Source of the DNA: DAOUKH01 sp965219875 | Lineage (GTDB): Bacteria; Chloroflexota; Dehalococcoidia; SHYB01 | DNA: 64,000 bases | Reading direction: 5' to 3' | Assembly: GCA_965219875.1 (NCBI GenBank) | Contig: CBDCOW010000003.1 | Span: 62,001-126,000, forward strand | In this document: positions 52,048 to 60,222 of the stretch, in pieces | Layout: the number at the start of each line of letters is the position of its first letter | Position numbering within the stretch: position 1 is the stretch's first letter | The notes under the pieces: model-generated | What the model was told of the DNA's origin: nothing | Database searches by the model: none | The model's input: the letters and a program-made list of their open reading frames with translations, nothing else | Program-made: the position numbers and the translations under genes

Positions 52048-53321
52048 ACCACACCCGCCCGCCGGAGGCCGGTGAGGTCGCGGCGGGCGTAGCCGAGCTC
52101 GTCGCAATAGACCTCCGCGTTATGTTCACCGAGGAGCGGCGCCCCTCGCGGCTGCGCCGGCGGGGTCCGCGAGAGCCGGTAGGCCTGCGCCGTGTACTCC
52201 AGCACGCCCGCCTTGGAATGGACGGCGCGCCCGAAGAAGCCGCGGGCGCGAAGCTGCGGCGAGGCGGCCACGTCGCGGGCGTCGGCGAAGAGCGCCGCGG
52301 GGCAGCCTCGGGACGCGGCGGCGTGATAGATCGTCCGCTTCTCCAGGCCGGCGGCCCACGCGCGCATCACGGCGTTGATCTCGGGGCGATGGGCGCGGCG
52401 TTCGTCGAAGGTGGCGAACCTGGAGTCGGTGGCAAGGTCGGGCCGGCCCATCGCATCGCACAGCGCCGCCCAGTGCCGGTCTTCGCGGGGAAAGAGAATC
52501 ACGTGGCCGTCGGCGGCTGGAAAGATGCCGCCGAAGAAGTACGTCCGCCGCCAATCGATCAGCTCGTCGTAGCCGGCGAACCGTTGCAGCGTCTCCCGCG
52601 CCATCGCCATCGACGCCTCCTGCTTCGACAGGTCGACGCGCTCCCCCGCGCCGTTGCGCGACCGCGACAGCAGCGCCGACAGCGCCGCGAGCGCCCCCAG
52701 CACGCCCGCGTCGTGCTCCGCCAGGTAGCCGCCGGCGCGGACGGGGCCGCGCTCAGGAAACAGTTCGTAGGAGAGATTTCCCGGCAGGGTATACGCCTCG
52801 CCGCCCGCAGCGAACGAGGTGAGGTCGCTGGCGCGGTAGCCGGCGTTCGGCCCGTCCAGCCCAAACGGCGTGATGGCGACGCGCACCAGGCCGTCCACGC
52901 CCGCCGCTGTATCGGAAAGCTCCGGCGCGTCGTAGACCAGTACGTCGGACGCGGCGGCGAGCCGGTCGAGGATGGCGCGGCCCGTCGCCGAGTCAACGGC
53001 GAGTGTCGCCGAGCGCTTGTTCGCGTTCAGGTGCAGGAAGAGTGCGCTCGTCTCGTCATGCGGAGCGCCGCCGGGGAAGGCGCCGTGGCCACGGGCGGGG
53101 TCGCCCTCCGGCGGCTCCACCTTGGTGACCTCGGCCCCCATGTGAGCGAGGAGCTTGCCGCAGTGCGCCCCCGCGATCGATTCGCAGACCTCAACGACGC
53201 GGACACCGGTCAACGGAGGAGCGCCGTCCGCGGCCTGGGTGGCGTGAGAGAGGGTCACCACCTCTCCCCCTCTGGGGGAGATTGAGAGAGGGCGCTCCTC
53301 GGAGAGGGTAGATGAGGGCAT
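52044..53321 (-). CDS. CaiB/BaiF family protein lacking catalytic Asp (pair member 1)
   Basis: 425 aa with this start. Class III fold (VRVVEVCESIAGAHCGKLLAHMGAE in outline, NANKRSATLAV, ITPFGLDGPN). The catalytic position is Glu (LAEHDAGV), with an Asp two residues later that is out of register. The first 20 codons (53262-53321) include a copy of the type B repeat. GTG at 53261 or 53258 with GGGGGAGAG upstream is an alternative start. First gene of the four-gene CoA-transferase run. Confidence 0.88.
   Translation of the reverse strand: MPSSTLSEERPLSISPRGGEVVTLSHATQAADGAPPLTGVRVVEVCESIAGAHCGKLLAHMGAEVTKVEPPEGDPARGHGAFPGGAPHDETSALFLHLNANKRSATLAVDSATGRAILDRLAAASDVLVYDAPELSDTAAGVDGLVRVAITPFGLDGPNAGYRASDLTSFAAGGEAYTLPGNLSYELFPERGPVRAGGYLAEHDAGVLGALAALSALLSRSRNGAGERVDLSKQEASMAMARETLQRFAGYDELIDWRRTYFFGGIFPAADGHVILFPREDRHWAALCDAMGRPDLATDSRFATFDERRAHRPEINAVMRAWAAGLEKRTIYHAAASRGCPAALFADARDVAASPQLRARGFFGRAVHSKAGVLEYTAQAYRLSRTPPAQPRGAPLLGEHNAEVYCDELGYARRDLTGLRRAGVV
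53262..53300. repeat. type B repeat fragment at a gene start
   Basis: CCTCTCCCCCTCTGGGGGAG ATTGAGAGAGGGCG, identical to 17443-17478. It either encodes the first residues of the downstream gene or supplies its ribosome binding site. Confidence 0.7.
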
Positions 53322-53334
53322 GGCAAGTTGAACA

Positions 53335-53340
53335 ATCTTA
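53335..53340 (-). promoter_or_regulatory. -10 box of the CoA-transferase run
   Basis: TAAGAT on the minus strand about 14 bases before the ATG at 53321. No -35 recognised. Confidence 0.3.
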
Positions 53341-53385
53341 GCAAGAGACGCGCCGCGGCGGCGGCGCTCCCGGCGTTCCGGCCAC

Positions 53386-53391
53386 TATAAT
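53386..53391 (+). promoter_or_regulatory. -10 box of the amidohydrolase/nitrilase operon
   Basis: Perfect TATAAT, 38 bases before the ATG at 53430. Confidence 0.45.
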
Positions 53392-53429
53392 GGCGCGTAG
53401 GAAGCATTGACGCGCTGAGGAGGCCCAGG

Positions 53430-54530
53430 ATGTCCGCGCGCAAGATCGTCTCCGCCGACGACCACATGGACATGACCGCGATGCCCCGCGACCTCTGGGA
53501 GGCGCGGCTCCCCGCGGAGTGGCGCGACCGCGCGCCGCACGTGCGGGAAACGGAGAACGGCGCCTTCTGGGAGATCGACGGCAACCTCCTCGGCTTCAGC
53601 GGGACCCGGCCCGGCGGGGTCCAGAGCGCCATCACGCGCGCCGGCATCGAGGACGACGGCTTCCGCGCCTCGACGCCGGACCTTCGCCTTCAAGACATGG
53701 ACCTGGACGGCGTCCACGCCCAGGTGATCTACGGCCCGCCCATGGGTTTCAAGATGGGCGAGGCCGGCTTCAAGACGGCCTGCCTGCGGGCCTACAACGA
53801 CTGGGGCGCGGAGTTCAACGGCCACGACCCCGGCCGCCTCTGCCTGCTCGCCTACCTCCCCACGGAGTCGCCGGAGGCCGCCGCCGCCGAACTCGGGCGC
53901 GCCGCCGGCATCGGCCACAAGGGCGCGGTGGTGAGCTACTTCGACGCCGCCTCGCGGGTCTGCGACCCCGAATGGGACCACCTCTGGGCGGCAGCCGAGA
54001 GGGTCGGCCTGCCTCTCAGCTTCCATCTCGGCGGCGGGCTGCATACGACCAAGCCCGCAGTGGGCGGCTGGGAGTTCGCCGCCTTCGCCGCGGCGATCCC
54101 GCTCCAGTTGGACGAGGCCCTCGCCCTCATGACCTTCTCCGGCGCGCTCGAACGCCATCCCAAGATGCGGCTCATCCTCGGCGAGTCGGGCCTGGGCTGG
54201 ATTCCCTACATGCTCGAACGGATGGACCTCGAATTCACCAAGCACACCCCCAACGCCAAGGACTACCGGATCGAAATGAAGCCGAGCGAGATCTTCGCCC
54301 GCCAGGTCTACGCCACTTTCGAGGAGGACCGTTTCGGCGTGGGGCTCATCCCGCAGATCGGCGAGGCCAACGTCATGTGGGCCTCCGACTATCCCCACCC
54401 CGACAGCACGTTTCCCCGCTCGGCCGAGGAGATACGCGAGGCCTTCGACGGCCACGACGAGGCGCTGATCGAACGGGTCACCTACACCACGGCCGCCGAG
54501 CTCTACGGCCTGCAGGAAGCGGCGGCCTAG
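53430..54530 (+). CDS. amidohydrolase family 2 protein
   Basis: 366 aa. PF04909 hydrolase: N-terminal SADDHMDMTAMPRDLW, SFHLGG, GESGLGWIPYML, WASDYPHPDSTFP. GAGGAGG lies just before the ATG. It is followed by a nitrilase gene after one base, so both are coupled and may act in sequence on the same compound. Substrate unknown. Confidence 0.88.
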   Translation: MSARKIVSADDHMDMTAMPRDLWEARLPAEWRDRAPHVRETENGAFWEIDGNLLGFSGTRPGGVQSAITRAGIEDDGFRASTPDLRLQDMDLDGVHAQVIYGPPMGFKMGEAGFKTACLRAYNDWGAEFNGHDPGRLCLLAYLPTESPEAAAAELGRAAGIGHKGAVVSYFDAASRVCDPEWDHLWAAAERVGLPLSFHLGGGLHTTKPAVGGWEFAAFAAAIPLQLDEALALMTFSGALERHPKMRLILGESGLGWIPYMLERMDLEFTKHTPNAKDYRIEMKPSEIFARQVYATFEEDRFGVGLIPQIGEANVMWASDYPHPDSTFPRSAEEIREAFDGHDEALIERVTYTTAAELYGLQEAAA

Positions 54531-54531
54531 C

Positions 54532-55416
54532 ATGGGCGGCAGTCACTCCGAAAGCCGGCCCAAGCCCGAAGTCCGCGCCGCCGCGGTCCAGATGGCGGTG
54601 GACTGGCTCGACCCCAAGGCCAACCTCGAACGGATGAGCCGCGCCTTCGACGAAATCGCGTCGATGGGCGGCGCCGACCTCGTCGTCTTCCCCGAGCTCG
54701 TCAACCAGGGTTACGTCAAGCCCTCGACCGACGACGACTACAAGGAGTTCGCGCTGGCCTACCGCCGGTGCGCCGAGAAGATACCCGGCCCCTTCACCGG
54801 CGCGCTGGGCGAGATGGCCAAGGCGAACGACTGCTACGTCGTCGCCGGCATGGCCGAAGCGCACCCCGCCGTGACCGGGTCGCTGTACAACTCGTGCGTG
54901 CTCATCGATCCCCAAGGCCAAGTGATCGATGTCCACCGCAAGTCCCACATCCCCGGCCACGAGAAGTTCTACTTCTATCCCGGCAACACGCTTTCGGTGA
55001 CGGAGACCGACGTGGGCAAGATCGGCATGATGATCTGCGCCGACTACTGCTACCCCGAACTGGCCCGCTCGCTCACGCTTCAGGGCGCTGAGATCCTGTG
55101 CGCTCCCTTCGCCAACCCCACCGGCGCCTACCCCGACCCCGTGATCTTCAACCGGATGGGCGCGGCCCGCGCCTTCGAAAACAGCAACTTCATGATTGCC
55201 TGCGACCGCGTCGGCGAGGAGGGCGAAGGCTCGTTCATGGGCCGGAGCTGCATCTGCGACCCCTTCGGGCGCTACCTCGCCATCTCCGAGGGCGACGACG
55301 AAGAGGTGCTGATCGCCACGCTGCGCCGGGAGGAGATGGAGCTGGCGCGGGCGTCCTACAACCGCTTCCGCGACCGCCGCCCCGACCTCTACGGCGAGGT
55401 CGTCCAGCCCCTCTAA
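54532..55416 (+). CDS. carbon-nitrogen hydrolase (nitrilase superfamily)
   Basis: 294 aa. Glu-Lys-Cys triad of the nitrilase superfamily: Glu in VVFPELVNQGY, Lys in HRKSHIPGHEKFYF, Cys in MMICADYCYPE. FANPTG and the C-terminal strand are typical. The pattern suggests an amidase or N-carbamoyl hydrolase branch rather than a true nitrilase. Translation is coupled to the amidohydrolase. Confidence 0.9.
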   Translation: MGGSHSESRPKPEVRAAAVQMAVDWLDPKANLERMSRAFDEIASMGGADLVVFPELVNQGYVKPSTDDDYKEFALAYRRCAEKIPGPFTGALGEMAKANDCYVVAGMAEAHPAVTGSLYNSCVLIDPQGQVIDVHRKSHIPGHEKFYFYPGNTLSVTETDVGKIGMMICADYCYPELARSLTLQGAEILCAPFANPTGAYPDPVIFNRMGAARAFENSNFMIACDRVGEEGEGSFMGRSCICDPFGRYLAISEGDDEEVLIATLRREEMELARASYNRFRDRRPDLYGEVVQPL

Positions 55417-55445
55417 CCCGCGTCGGCCCGGCGCCCACTCGTGCG

Positions 55446-55454
55446 TGGTAGTAT
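55446..55454 (+). promoter_or_regulatory. extended -10 promoter
   Basis: TGGTAGTAT, followed by AGGAGG and the ATG at 55477. Confidence 0.45.
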
Positions 55455-55476
55455 CCGGCCACGCAGGAGGCTCCTG

Positions 55477-56157
55477 ATGGCAGTCTATATCTTCGAGCGC
55501 ATCACCGTCGTCAAGGGCGGGCGCGGTAAGTTCATCGACCTGATGCGGGGCAAGTGGGGGCCGCAGAACGAGGCGAAACACGGCGTGCACATGGCCGGAC
55601 TCTGGGCCACCGCGGGCCAGACCGCCGATTGGCCCGAGGCCAACGTGCTGTGGGAGTACCGCGACTGGGCGCACTTCGCCGAAGCCTCGCAGGACCAGTA
55701 CCCCCGCGAGGACAAAGACCCCTACCTCAACGAGCTCTGGCGCCAGGCCCTCGACTGGCGCTCCGGCGGGGTCAGCGACCTCCTCGAACCGTCGGCGTTC
55801 TCCCCCGACCGCGCCGAACGGGAGGCGCGCGGCATTGAGGCGCCCGTGGTCCAGTTCGAGCGGATCAAGACCAAGAAAGGCAAAATGGCCGAGTACCACG
55901 CCGCCATCGAGTCGGAGCTCGTCCCCGCGGCCAGGGAGCGCGGCGTCGAGCTCATGGGCGCCTACCGCCACGCCATCCGCCCCAACGAGGGTATCAACCT
56001 CTGGTTTTTGAAGGACTGGGACCACGCCCGCGCCGTCTGGGAAGCCGAGCAGGACGGGCCACAGGCCCAAGAATGGCGACGCCGCGCCGGCGAGTTGCTG
56101 GCCGACTTCCGCGCCCACCTCATCGTGAGACCGCCCGAAGGCGCGCTCCGCACCTAA
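55477..56157 (+). CDS. double dimeric alpha-beta-barrel protein (NIPSNAP/EthD-like)
   Basis: 226 aa. Two ferredoxin-like units of about 105 residues, beginning VYIFERITVVKGGRGKF and VVQFERIKTKKGKMAEY. This is the NIPSNAP/EthD/ABM-like dimeric alpha-beta-barrel pattern. Small proteins of this group act as monooxygenases, isomerases or unknown accessory proteins in catabolic clusters. AGGAGG is 6 nt before the ATG. Followed 41 bp later by a related two-unit protein. Confidence 0.6.
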   Translation: MAVYIFERITVVKGGRGKFIDLMRGKWGPQNEAKHGVHMAGLWATAGQTADWPEANVLWEYRDWAHFAEASQDQYPREDKDPYLNELWRQALDWRSGGVSDLLEPSAFSPDRAEREARGIEAPVVQFERIKTKKGKMAEYHAAIESELVPAARERGVELMGAYRHAIRPNEGINLWFLKDWDHARAVWEAEQDGPQAQEWRRRAGELLADFRAHLIVRPPEGALRT

Positions 56158-56198
56158 CCGGCAACGGAGACCACTTAGTTTCAACGGAGGCCCGGAAG

Positions 56199-56912
56199 AT
56201 GACGACGATCCACCTGCACGAAATCATGGACACGGTCCCCGGTCAGGAGGAGCCGTACATGGCCAGCGTCCTCTCCCTGGAGGACGACGTGGTGTCGCGC
56301 AACATCGGGGCACGGCGGGGCGACATCTCCAGCGCGACGTCGACGAGCCGCTTCCGCACCACCGACGTCTCCGGGCCCTGGCCGAAGTCCGTAAATCTCG
56401 CCGAGCCGGGCTCCTTCGAGCGGGCTATGCACAGCCTCCGCTCCCAGTTCAGCGGAACGGGCATGTCCACCGACATGGAGGACTGGTGGCAGCGCAACAC
56501 CAGCCTCCGCACCCACGGCTTCGACCGCTGGCTGCTGCCGACGTCGTTCAGCCCTCCGCGCAAAGACCTTCTGAGCAAGGGGCTCAAGGGGCGCGTCTTC
56601 CTCCACGAGTTCATCAAGGTCGCCTGGGGCGAAACGGACGACTATCTCGCGCGGTTGGAGCGCGACTTCCTCCCCGCCGCGGTCCGCTACGAATGGCTGC
56701 TCTTCGGCGCTTACACCGTCGCTATGAGCCCCCGCGAGGTGCTCACCGTCTTCTTCATGCGCGAGTGGCGGCACATGGCCGACCTCTTCGCCGCCCGCGA
56801 CACCGACCCCGCCCTGCAGTCCTGGTTCCGCTACCGCGAGGAGACCATCGATGAATCGGAGGAGATGGTCCTCATGCCGGGCCACAACAACGCCCTCTTC
56901 CAGTGGGGTTGA
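56199..56912 (+). CDS. double dimeric alpha-beta-barrel-like protein
   Basis: 237 aa. Resembles the preceding protein in two-unit layout: unit 1 starts TIHLHEIMDTVPGQEEPY, unit 2 starts VFLHEFIKVAWGETDDYLARL. Unit 1 is unusual in a long insertion of Trp/Arg-rich sequence. Likely a partner or paralogue in the same operon. No specific function can be given. Confidence 0.55.
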   Translation: MTTIHLHEIMDTVPGQEEPYMASVLSLEDDVVSRNIGARRGDISSATSTSRFRTTDVSGPWPKSVNLAEPGSFERAMHSLRSQFSGTGMSTDMEDWWQRNTSLRTHGFDRWLLPTSFSPPRKDLLSKGLKGRVFLHEFIKVAWGETDDYLARLERDFLPAAVRYEWLLFGAYTVAMSPREVLTVFFMREWRHMADLFAARDTDPALQSWFRYREETIDESEEMVLMPGHNNALFQWG

Positions 56913-56915
56913 CTC

Positions 56916-57254
56916 GTGAGGCTACCGGAAGCAAAGGGCGTGACCGTTACCGACGACACCATAACGGTCGACCTTTCCGACGGACGCGCCATTTCCACCC
57001 CGCTGGGCTGGTATCCACGGCTTGTCCACGCCACACCGCAGGAGCGGGAGAACTGGGAGCTGATCGGCGACGGGCAGGGAATCCACTGGCCCGACTTGGA
57101 CGAGGACCTGAGTGTAGAGGGGCTGATCGCGGGCCGGCCCTCGGGAGAGAGCCGCCGATCGTTCAAACGGTGGCTTGAAGCGAAGGACGTGGGTCGACCC
57201 GTGGCGCTCTACGACGTGACGGGTGGCGGACAAGCATCCGGCGCTGAAGACTAG
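56916..57254 (+). CDS. DUF2442 domain protein
   Basis: 112 aa. DUF2442 pattern: TVTDDTITVDLSDGRAISTPLGWYPRL and WELIGDGQGIHWPDLDEDLSVEGL in outline. DUF2442 proteins are often linked to toxin-antitoxin or mobile regions, but the role is unknown. GTG start three bases after the previous stop. It does not fit the catabolic theme of its neighbours. Confidence 0.75.
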   Translation: MRLPEAKGVTVTDDTITVDLSDGRAISTPLGWYPRLVHATPQERENWELIGDGQGIHWPDLDEDLSVEGLIAGRPSGESRRSFKRWLEAKDVGRPVALYDVTGGGQASGAED

Positions 57255-57296
57255 TCCAAGGCTCGGGCAGCGCGCACGCGACCGGCGGGCGGCACG

Positions 57297-58175
57297 CTAG
57301 CTGCGGGACGGAATCCCCATCATGGCGCGGGCTTCCGACGGGGTCGCGACGCCGCGGCCCGCGTGGCGCGCCAGCGCCGCGAAGCGCCGCACCTGCTCCG
57401 CGTTCGAGAGCGGCTCGCCGTCGAGCACCGGACAGTCGCCGATGCCGATGCGGACGTGCCCGCCCTGCAACACGGCTAGGCTCTCCATCGGCACGTAGGC
57501 CCCGCCCTTCGCCTCAATGAACCACAGGTGCGGGACGTCCGGCGGGACCATCGAAAGATACGTCTCCAGGCCCCGCGCCGTGGGCGGCAGGCCGTAGGGG
57601 TGCCGGTCGGTGAAGTAGAACTTCAGGAGCAGCGGCGCCTTCACCAGCCCCATCTCGTGGTAGGCCAAGACCTGCCGCAGGTGGCCCGGCTCGCGCAACC
57701 CCAGCGTGCACACCATCCCCAACCGTTCGATGAGCCGCAGCGAGTGCATCATGTCGGCGTGGCTGTTGTGGAACGTTTCGAGCTGCGTGGGCCGGCCCGC
57801 CCGCAGCTCCTCGTAGGTCGTCAGGTTGAAGGCCCCTATGTCGAGCGGCCCCATCTCCAGCGTCACCGAATCGTCCGCCGCCAGCGCCTCCCAATGATCG
57901 AAGCGGCGCTCGATGGGCAGGCCCTGATAGCCGGGGCAGATGATCGCGTCGCTCGACTCCGCCACGATGCGCATCGCCTCGGCGTAGAGCGCCGGATCGC
58001 TGCGCCGCTGCTCGCCGGTCTCCGGTTCCCGGGCGTGGAAGTGAAAGACGCCGGCCCCCTCCGCGGCACACGCTAGGATGTCGTCGGCGACCTCGCGCGG
58101 CCCGTAGGGCACGTGCGGGTTCACGTCCTTCGGCACCCACTCGTTGAGGGCGACCTTGATGATCAGCTTGTCCAT
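57297..58175 (-). CDS. beta-keto acid cleavage enzyme (BKACE, DUF849)
   Basis: 292 aa. TIM-barrel Zn enzyme of the BKACE family, which cleaves a beta-keto acid with acetyl-CoA to give acetoacetate and a CoA ester (Kce in lysine fermentation). Zn motif FHFHARE near residues 44-50, and GGHVRIGIGD toward the C-terminus, where the Kce-type Glu-Asp reads Gly-Asp. It is 8 bp downstream of the LLM gene on the same strand. Confidence 0.88.
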   Translation of the reverse strand: MDKLIIKVALNEWVPKDVNPHVPYGPREVADDILACAAEGAGVFHFHAREPETGEQRRSDPALYAEAMRIVAESSDAIICPGYQGLPIERRFDHWEALAADDSVTLEMGPLDIGAFNLTTYEELRAGRPTQLETFHNSHADMMHSLRLIERLGMVCTLGLREPGHLRQVLAYHEMGLVKAPLLLKFYFTDRHPYGLPPTARGLETYLSMVPPDVPHLWFIEAKGGAYVPMESLAVLQGGHVRIGIGDCPVLDGEPLSNAEQVRRFAALARHAGRGVATPSEARAMMGIPSRS

Positions 58176-58183
58176 GAGACGAC

Positions 58184-59272
58184 TCAGGCGCCCCGGCTGC
58201 TGAGCAGACGCTGCCAGGAGGCGGTGGGGCCGGCGCTATGCCCGCGGAACTCGGGCATGACGAAGCGCGCGAAGAGCTCCAGCGAGTGTTTCCACGCCTC
58301 CCAGTCCGACCACTCGGTGGCGATGAGGAGCAGGCCGCCGAGCCCGCCCGAGCCTTCGTCGAGCTCGCGGAGCCACTCGACGCACTTGTCGGGCGTGGTG
58401 ACGAGCCAGCCACTGTTGCGGGCCGTCTCCCGCACGTCGAGTGGACTATCGAGGTCGAGCGGCGGGTCCGAACGGCGCCGCCGCAGGGGGATGAAGTACT
58501 CGCGCTGCTCCTTGGTGGCGCGTTCCGCGATGAGGTCGAGAGCCTTGTCCTCGTCCTCAGCGAGGTAGACGTAGGCCGCGGCCCGCCAGTCCTCGCGGCG
58601 CGGGGCGCGTCCGTAGGGCTTCGCCATCTCCTCCAGCATGGCCCACTGTTGCGCCAGTTTCTCGCTCTTGAGGCCGTTGAAGAAGTCTGCCGCGAGCAGC
58701 TTGAAGCCGTGCTTGGCCGCCAGCCCCGTCCCGTGCTCGCCACCCATCGTCGCCACCGCCATCGGCGGATGGGGAAGCTGGTACGGCTTCACCATCAGCT
58801 CCATGTCCTTGATCGTCCAGTACGTGCCCTCGTAGTTCAGCGGGCCGGGCTCGGTGAAGAGCTTCAGGATGATCTCCAGCGATTCGTCCATCATGGGGCG
58901 GACCTCGCCGGGGTCGACGCCGAACATCTCGACGTCGGTGGTGAGCAGCCCCGGGCCGACGCCGAAGTCGAGGCGGCCATGGGTGAGGTGGTCGAGGAAG
59001 GCGATGCGCTCGGCGACCTCGAAGGGGTGGTGATACGGCAGGCTGACGACGCCGGTGCCGAGCCGGATGCGCGAGGTGCGCTGCGCCGCGGCGGCGATGA
59101 AGATGTCGGGCGCGACGATCGTTTCCCAGCCGGCGGTGTGATGCTCGCCGATCCAGACCTCGTCGAACCCCAGGCTCTCCGCGTATTCGATCAATTCGAG
59201 GTCGCGGTCGAAGGCAAGCGTCGGGTTCTCTGAAGGTGCGTGGCACGGCATGAGAAAGAAACCGAACTTCAT
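58184..59272 (-). CDS. LLM class flavin-dependent oxidoreductase
   Basis: 362 aa. Luciferase-like monooxygenase resembling limonene-monooxygenase-type proteins: MKFGFFLMPCH, WIGEHHTAGWET, LGTGVVSLPYHHPFEVAER in outline, GRLDFGVGPG. GGGAGG is 11 nt before the ATG. Together with the BKACE gene it may oxygenate a ketone or ester and cleave the product. Cofactor and substrate are unknown. Confidence 0.88.
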   Translation of the reverse strand: MKFGFFLMPCHAPSENPTLAFDRDLELIEYAESLGFDEVWIGEHHTAGWETIVAPDIFIAAAAQRTSRIRLGTGVVSLPYHHPFEVAERIAFLDHLTHGRLDFGVGPGLLTTDVEMFGVDPGEVRPMMDESLEIILKLFTEPGPLNYEGTYWTIKDMELMVKPYQLPHPPMAVATMGGEHGTGLAAKHGFKLLAADFFNGLKSEKLAQQWAMLEEMAKPYGRAPRREDWRAAAYVYLAEDEDKALDLIAERATKEQREYFIPLRRRRSDPPLDLDSPLDVRETARNSGWLVTTPDKCVEWLRELDEGSGGLGGLLLIATEWSDWEAWKHSLELFARFVMPEFRGHSAGPTASWQRLLSSRGA

Positions 59273-59299
59273 AGCTGCCCAAGCCTCCCGGAAATCGGC

Positions 59300-59305
59300 T
59301 AGTAT
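59300..59305 (+). promoter_or_regulatory. -10 box of the 59350 crotonase
   Basis: TAGTAT 44 bases before the ATG. Read on the other strand the same bases give GATACT for the divergent LLM gene, but this is too close to its start to be convincing. Confidence 0.3.
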
Positions 59306-59349
59306 CGTGCCGCGACAGTCTAACGCAAGCGCGCCAAGGAGTCCGGCCC

Positions 59350-60180
59350 ATGGCGGAACTTGACTACGAAAAGCACCCCGGCGAGCACTACGCCATCCTC
59401 CGGCTCAATCGTCCCCAACGCCTCAACGCCCTGGGGCGCGGCCTGTTGCGGGAATTCTCCGACGCGCTCGACGACTTCGAGCAGGACCCTGCGATGCGAT
59501 GCGGCATCGTCACCGGCACGGGCCGGGCCTTCTCCGCCGGTGCCGACCTGAAAGAGATGGCGGAGCGCAACGCCGCCACCCAAGAGATCGAGGCCGCCTT
59601 CGAGGCCGGCGAGATCGACGCCGACGAACGCAAGCGCCGCCTCGACGCATGGCGGCACACCGGCAGCGCTTTCCGAATGTCCACCCACGCCAAGCCGTTC
59701 ATCGGCGCGATTAACGGGCTCTGCCTGGCCGGCGGCATGGAGCTCGCCACCGACTGCGACTTCAGGATCGCGTCCAAAGACGCCTACTTCGGCCTGTTCG
59801 AGGTGAAGCGGGGCATCATGGCGGCCTACGCCGTGCAGCACCTCACCCGCCTCATCCCCTACGGCGCGGTGCAGCAGATGTTGCTCACCGCCGACCGGCT
59901 GAGCGTCGAGGACGCCTACCGCTACGGCTTCGTGAACGAGATTCACGAGCCGGACGACCTCATGCCCCGCGCCGTCGAGCTCGCTACCATGATCGCGAGC
60001 AACGCGCCGCTGGCGGTGCAGGGCTCGAAGTCGATGGCCGCCTTCTGGCGGCGGCACGGCATGCAGGAGGCGGAGAAGCTGAACGAGTGGATCAGCCGCG
60101 CCGTCTTCGGCTCCGAGGACGCCCGCGAAGGCCCCCTCGCCTTCGCCGAGAAACGGGAGCCGGAGTGGAAGGGGCGCTAG
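59350..60180 (+). CDS. enoyl-CoA hydratase/isomerase family protein
   Basis: 276 aa. Crotonase: AFSAGADLKEM oxyanion motif, GLCLAGGMELATDCD, and FEVKRGIMAAYAVQHL. The usual catalytic Glu pair is not evident. AAGGAG lies before the ATG. First gene of a pair with the amidohydrolase at 60223. Likely an enoyl-CoA hydratase or a related crotonase. Confidence 0.9.
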   Translation: MAELDYEKHPGEHYAILRLNRPQRLNALGRGLLREFSDALDDFEQDPAMRCGIVTGTGRAFSAGADLKEMAERNAATQEIEAAFEAGEIDADERKRRLDAWRHTGSAFRMSTHAKPFIGAINGLCLAGGMELATDCDFRIASKDAYFGLFEVKRGIMAAYAVQHLTRLIPYGAVQQMLLTADRLSVEDAYRYGFVNEIHEPDDLMPRAVELATMIASNAPLAVQGSKSMAAFWRRHGMQEAEKLNEWISRAVFGSEDAREGPLAFAEKREPEWKGR

Positions 60181-60222
60181 GCCCCCAGTAAGACCAGGCC
60201 CAAGCACGAAGGGAGCGCGAGT

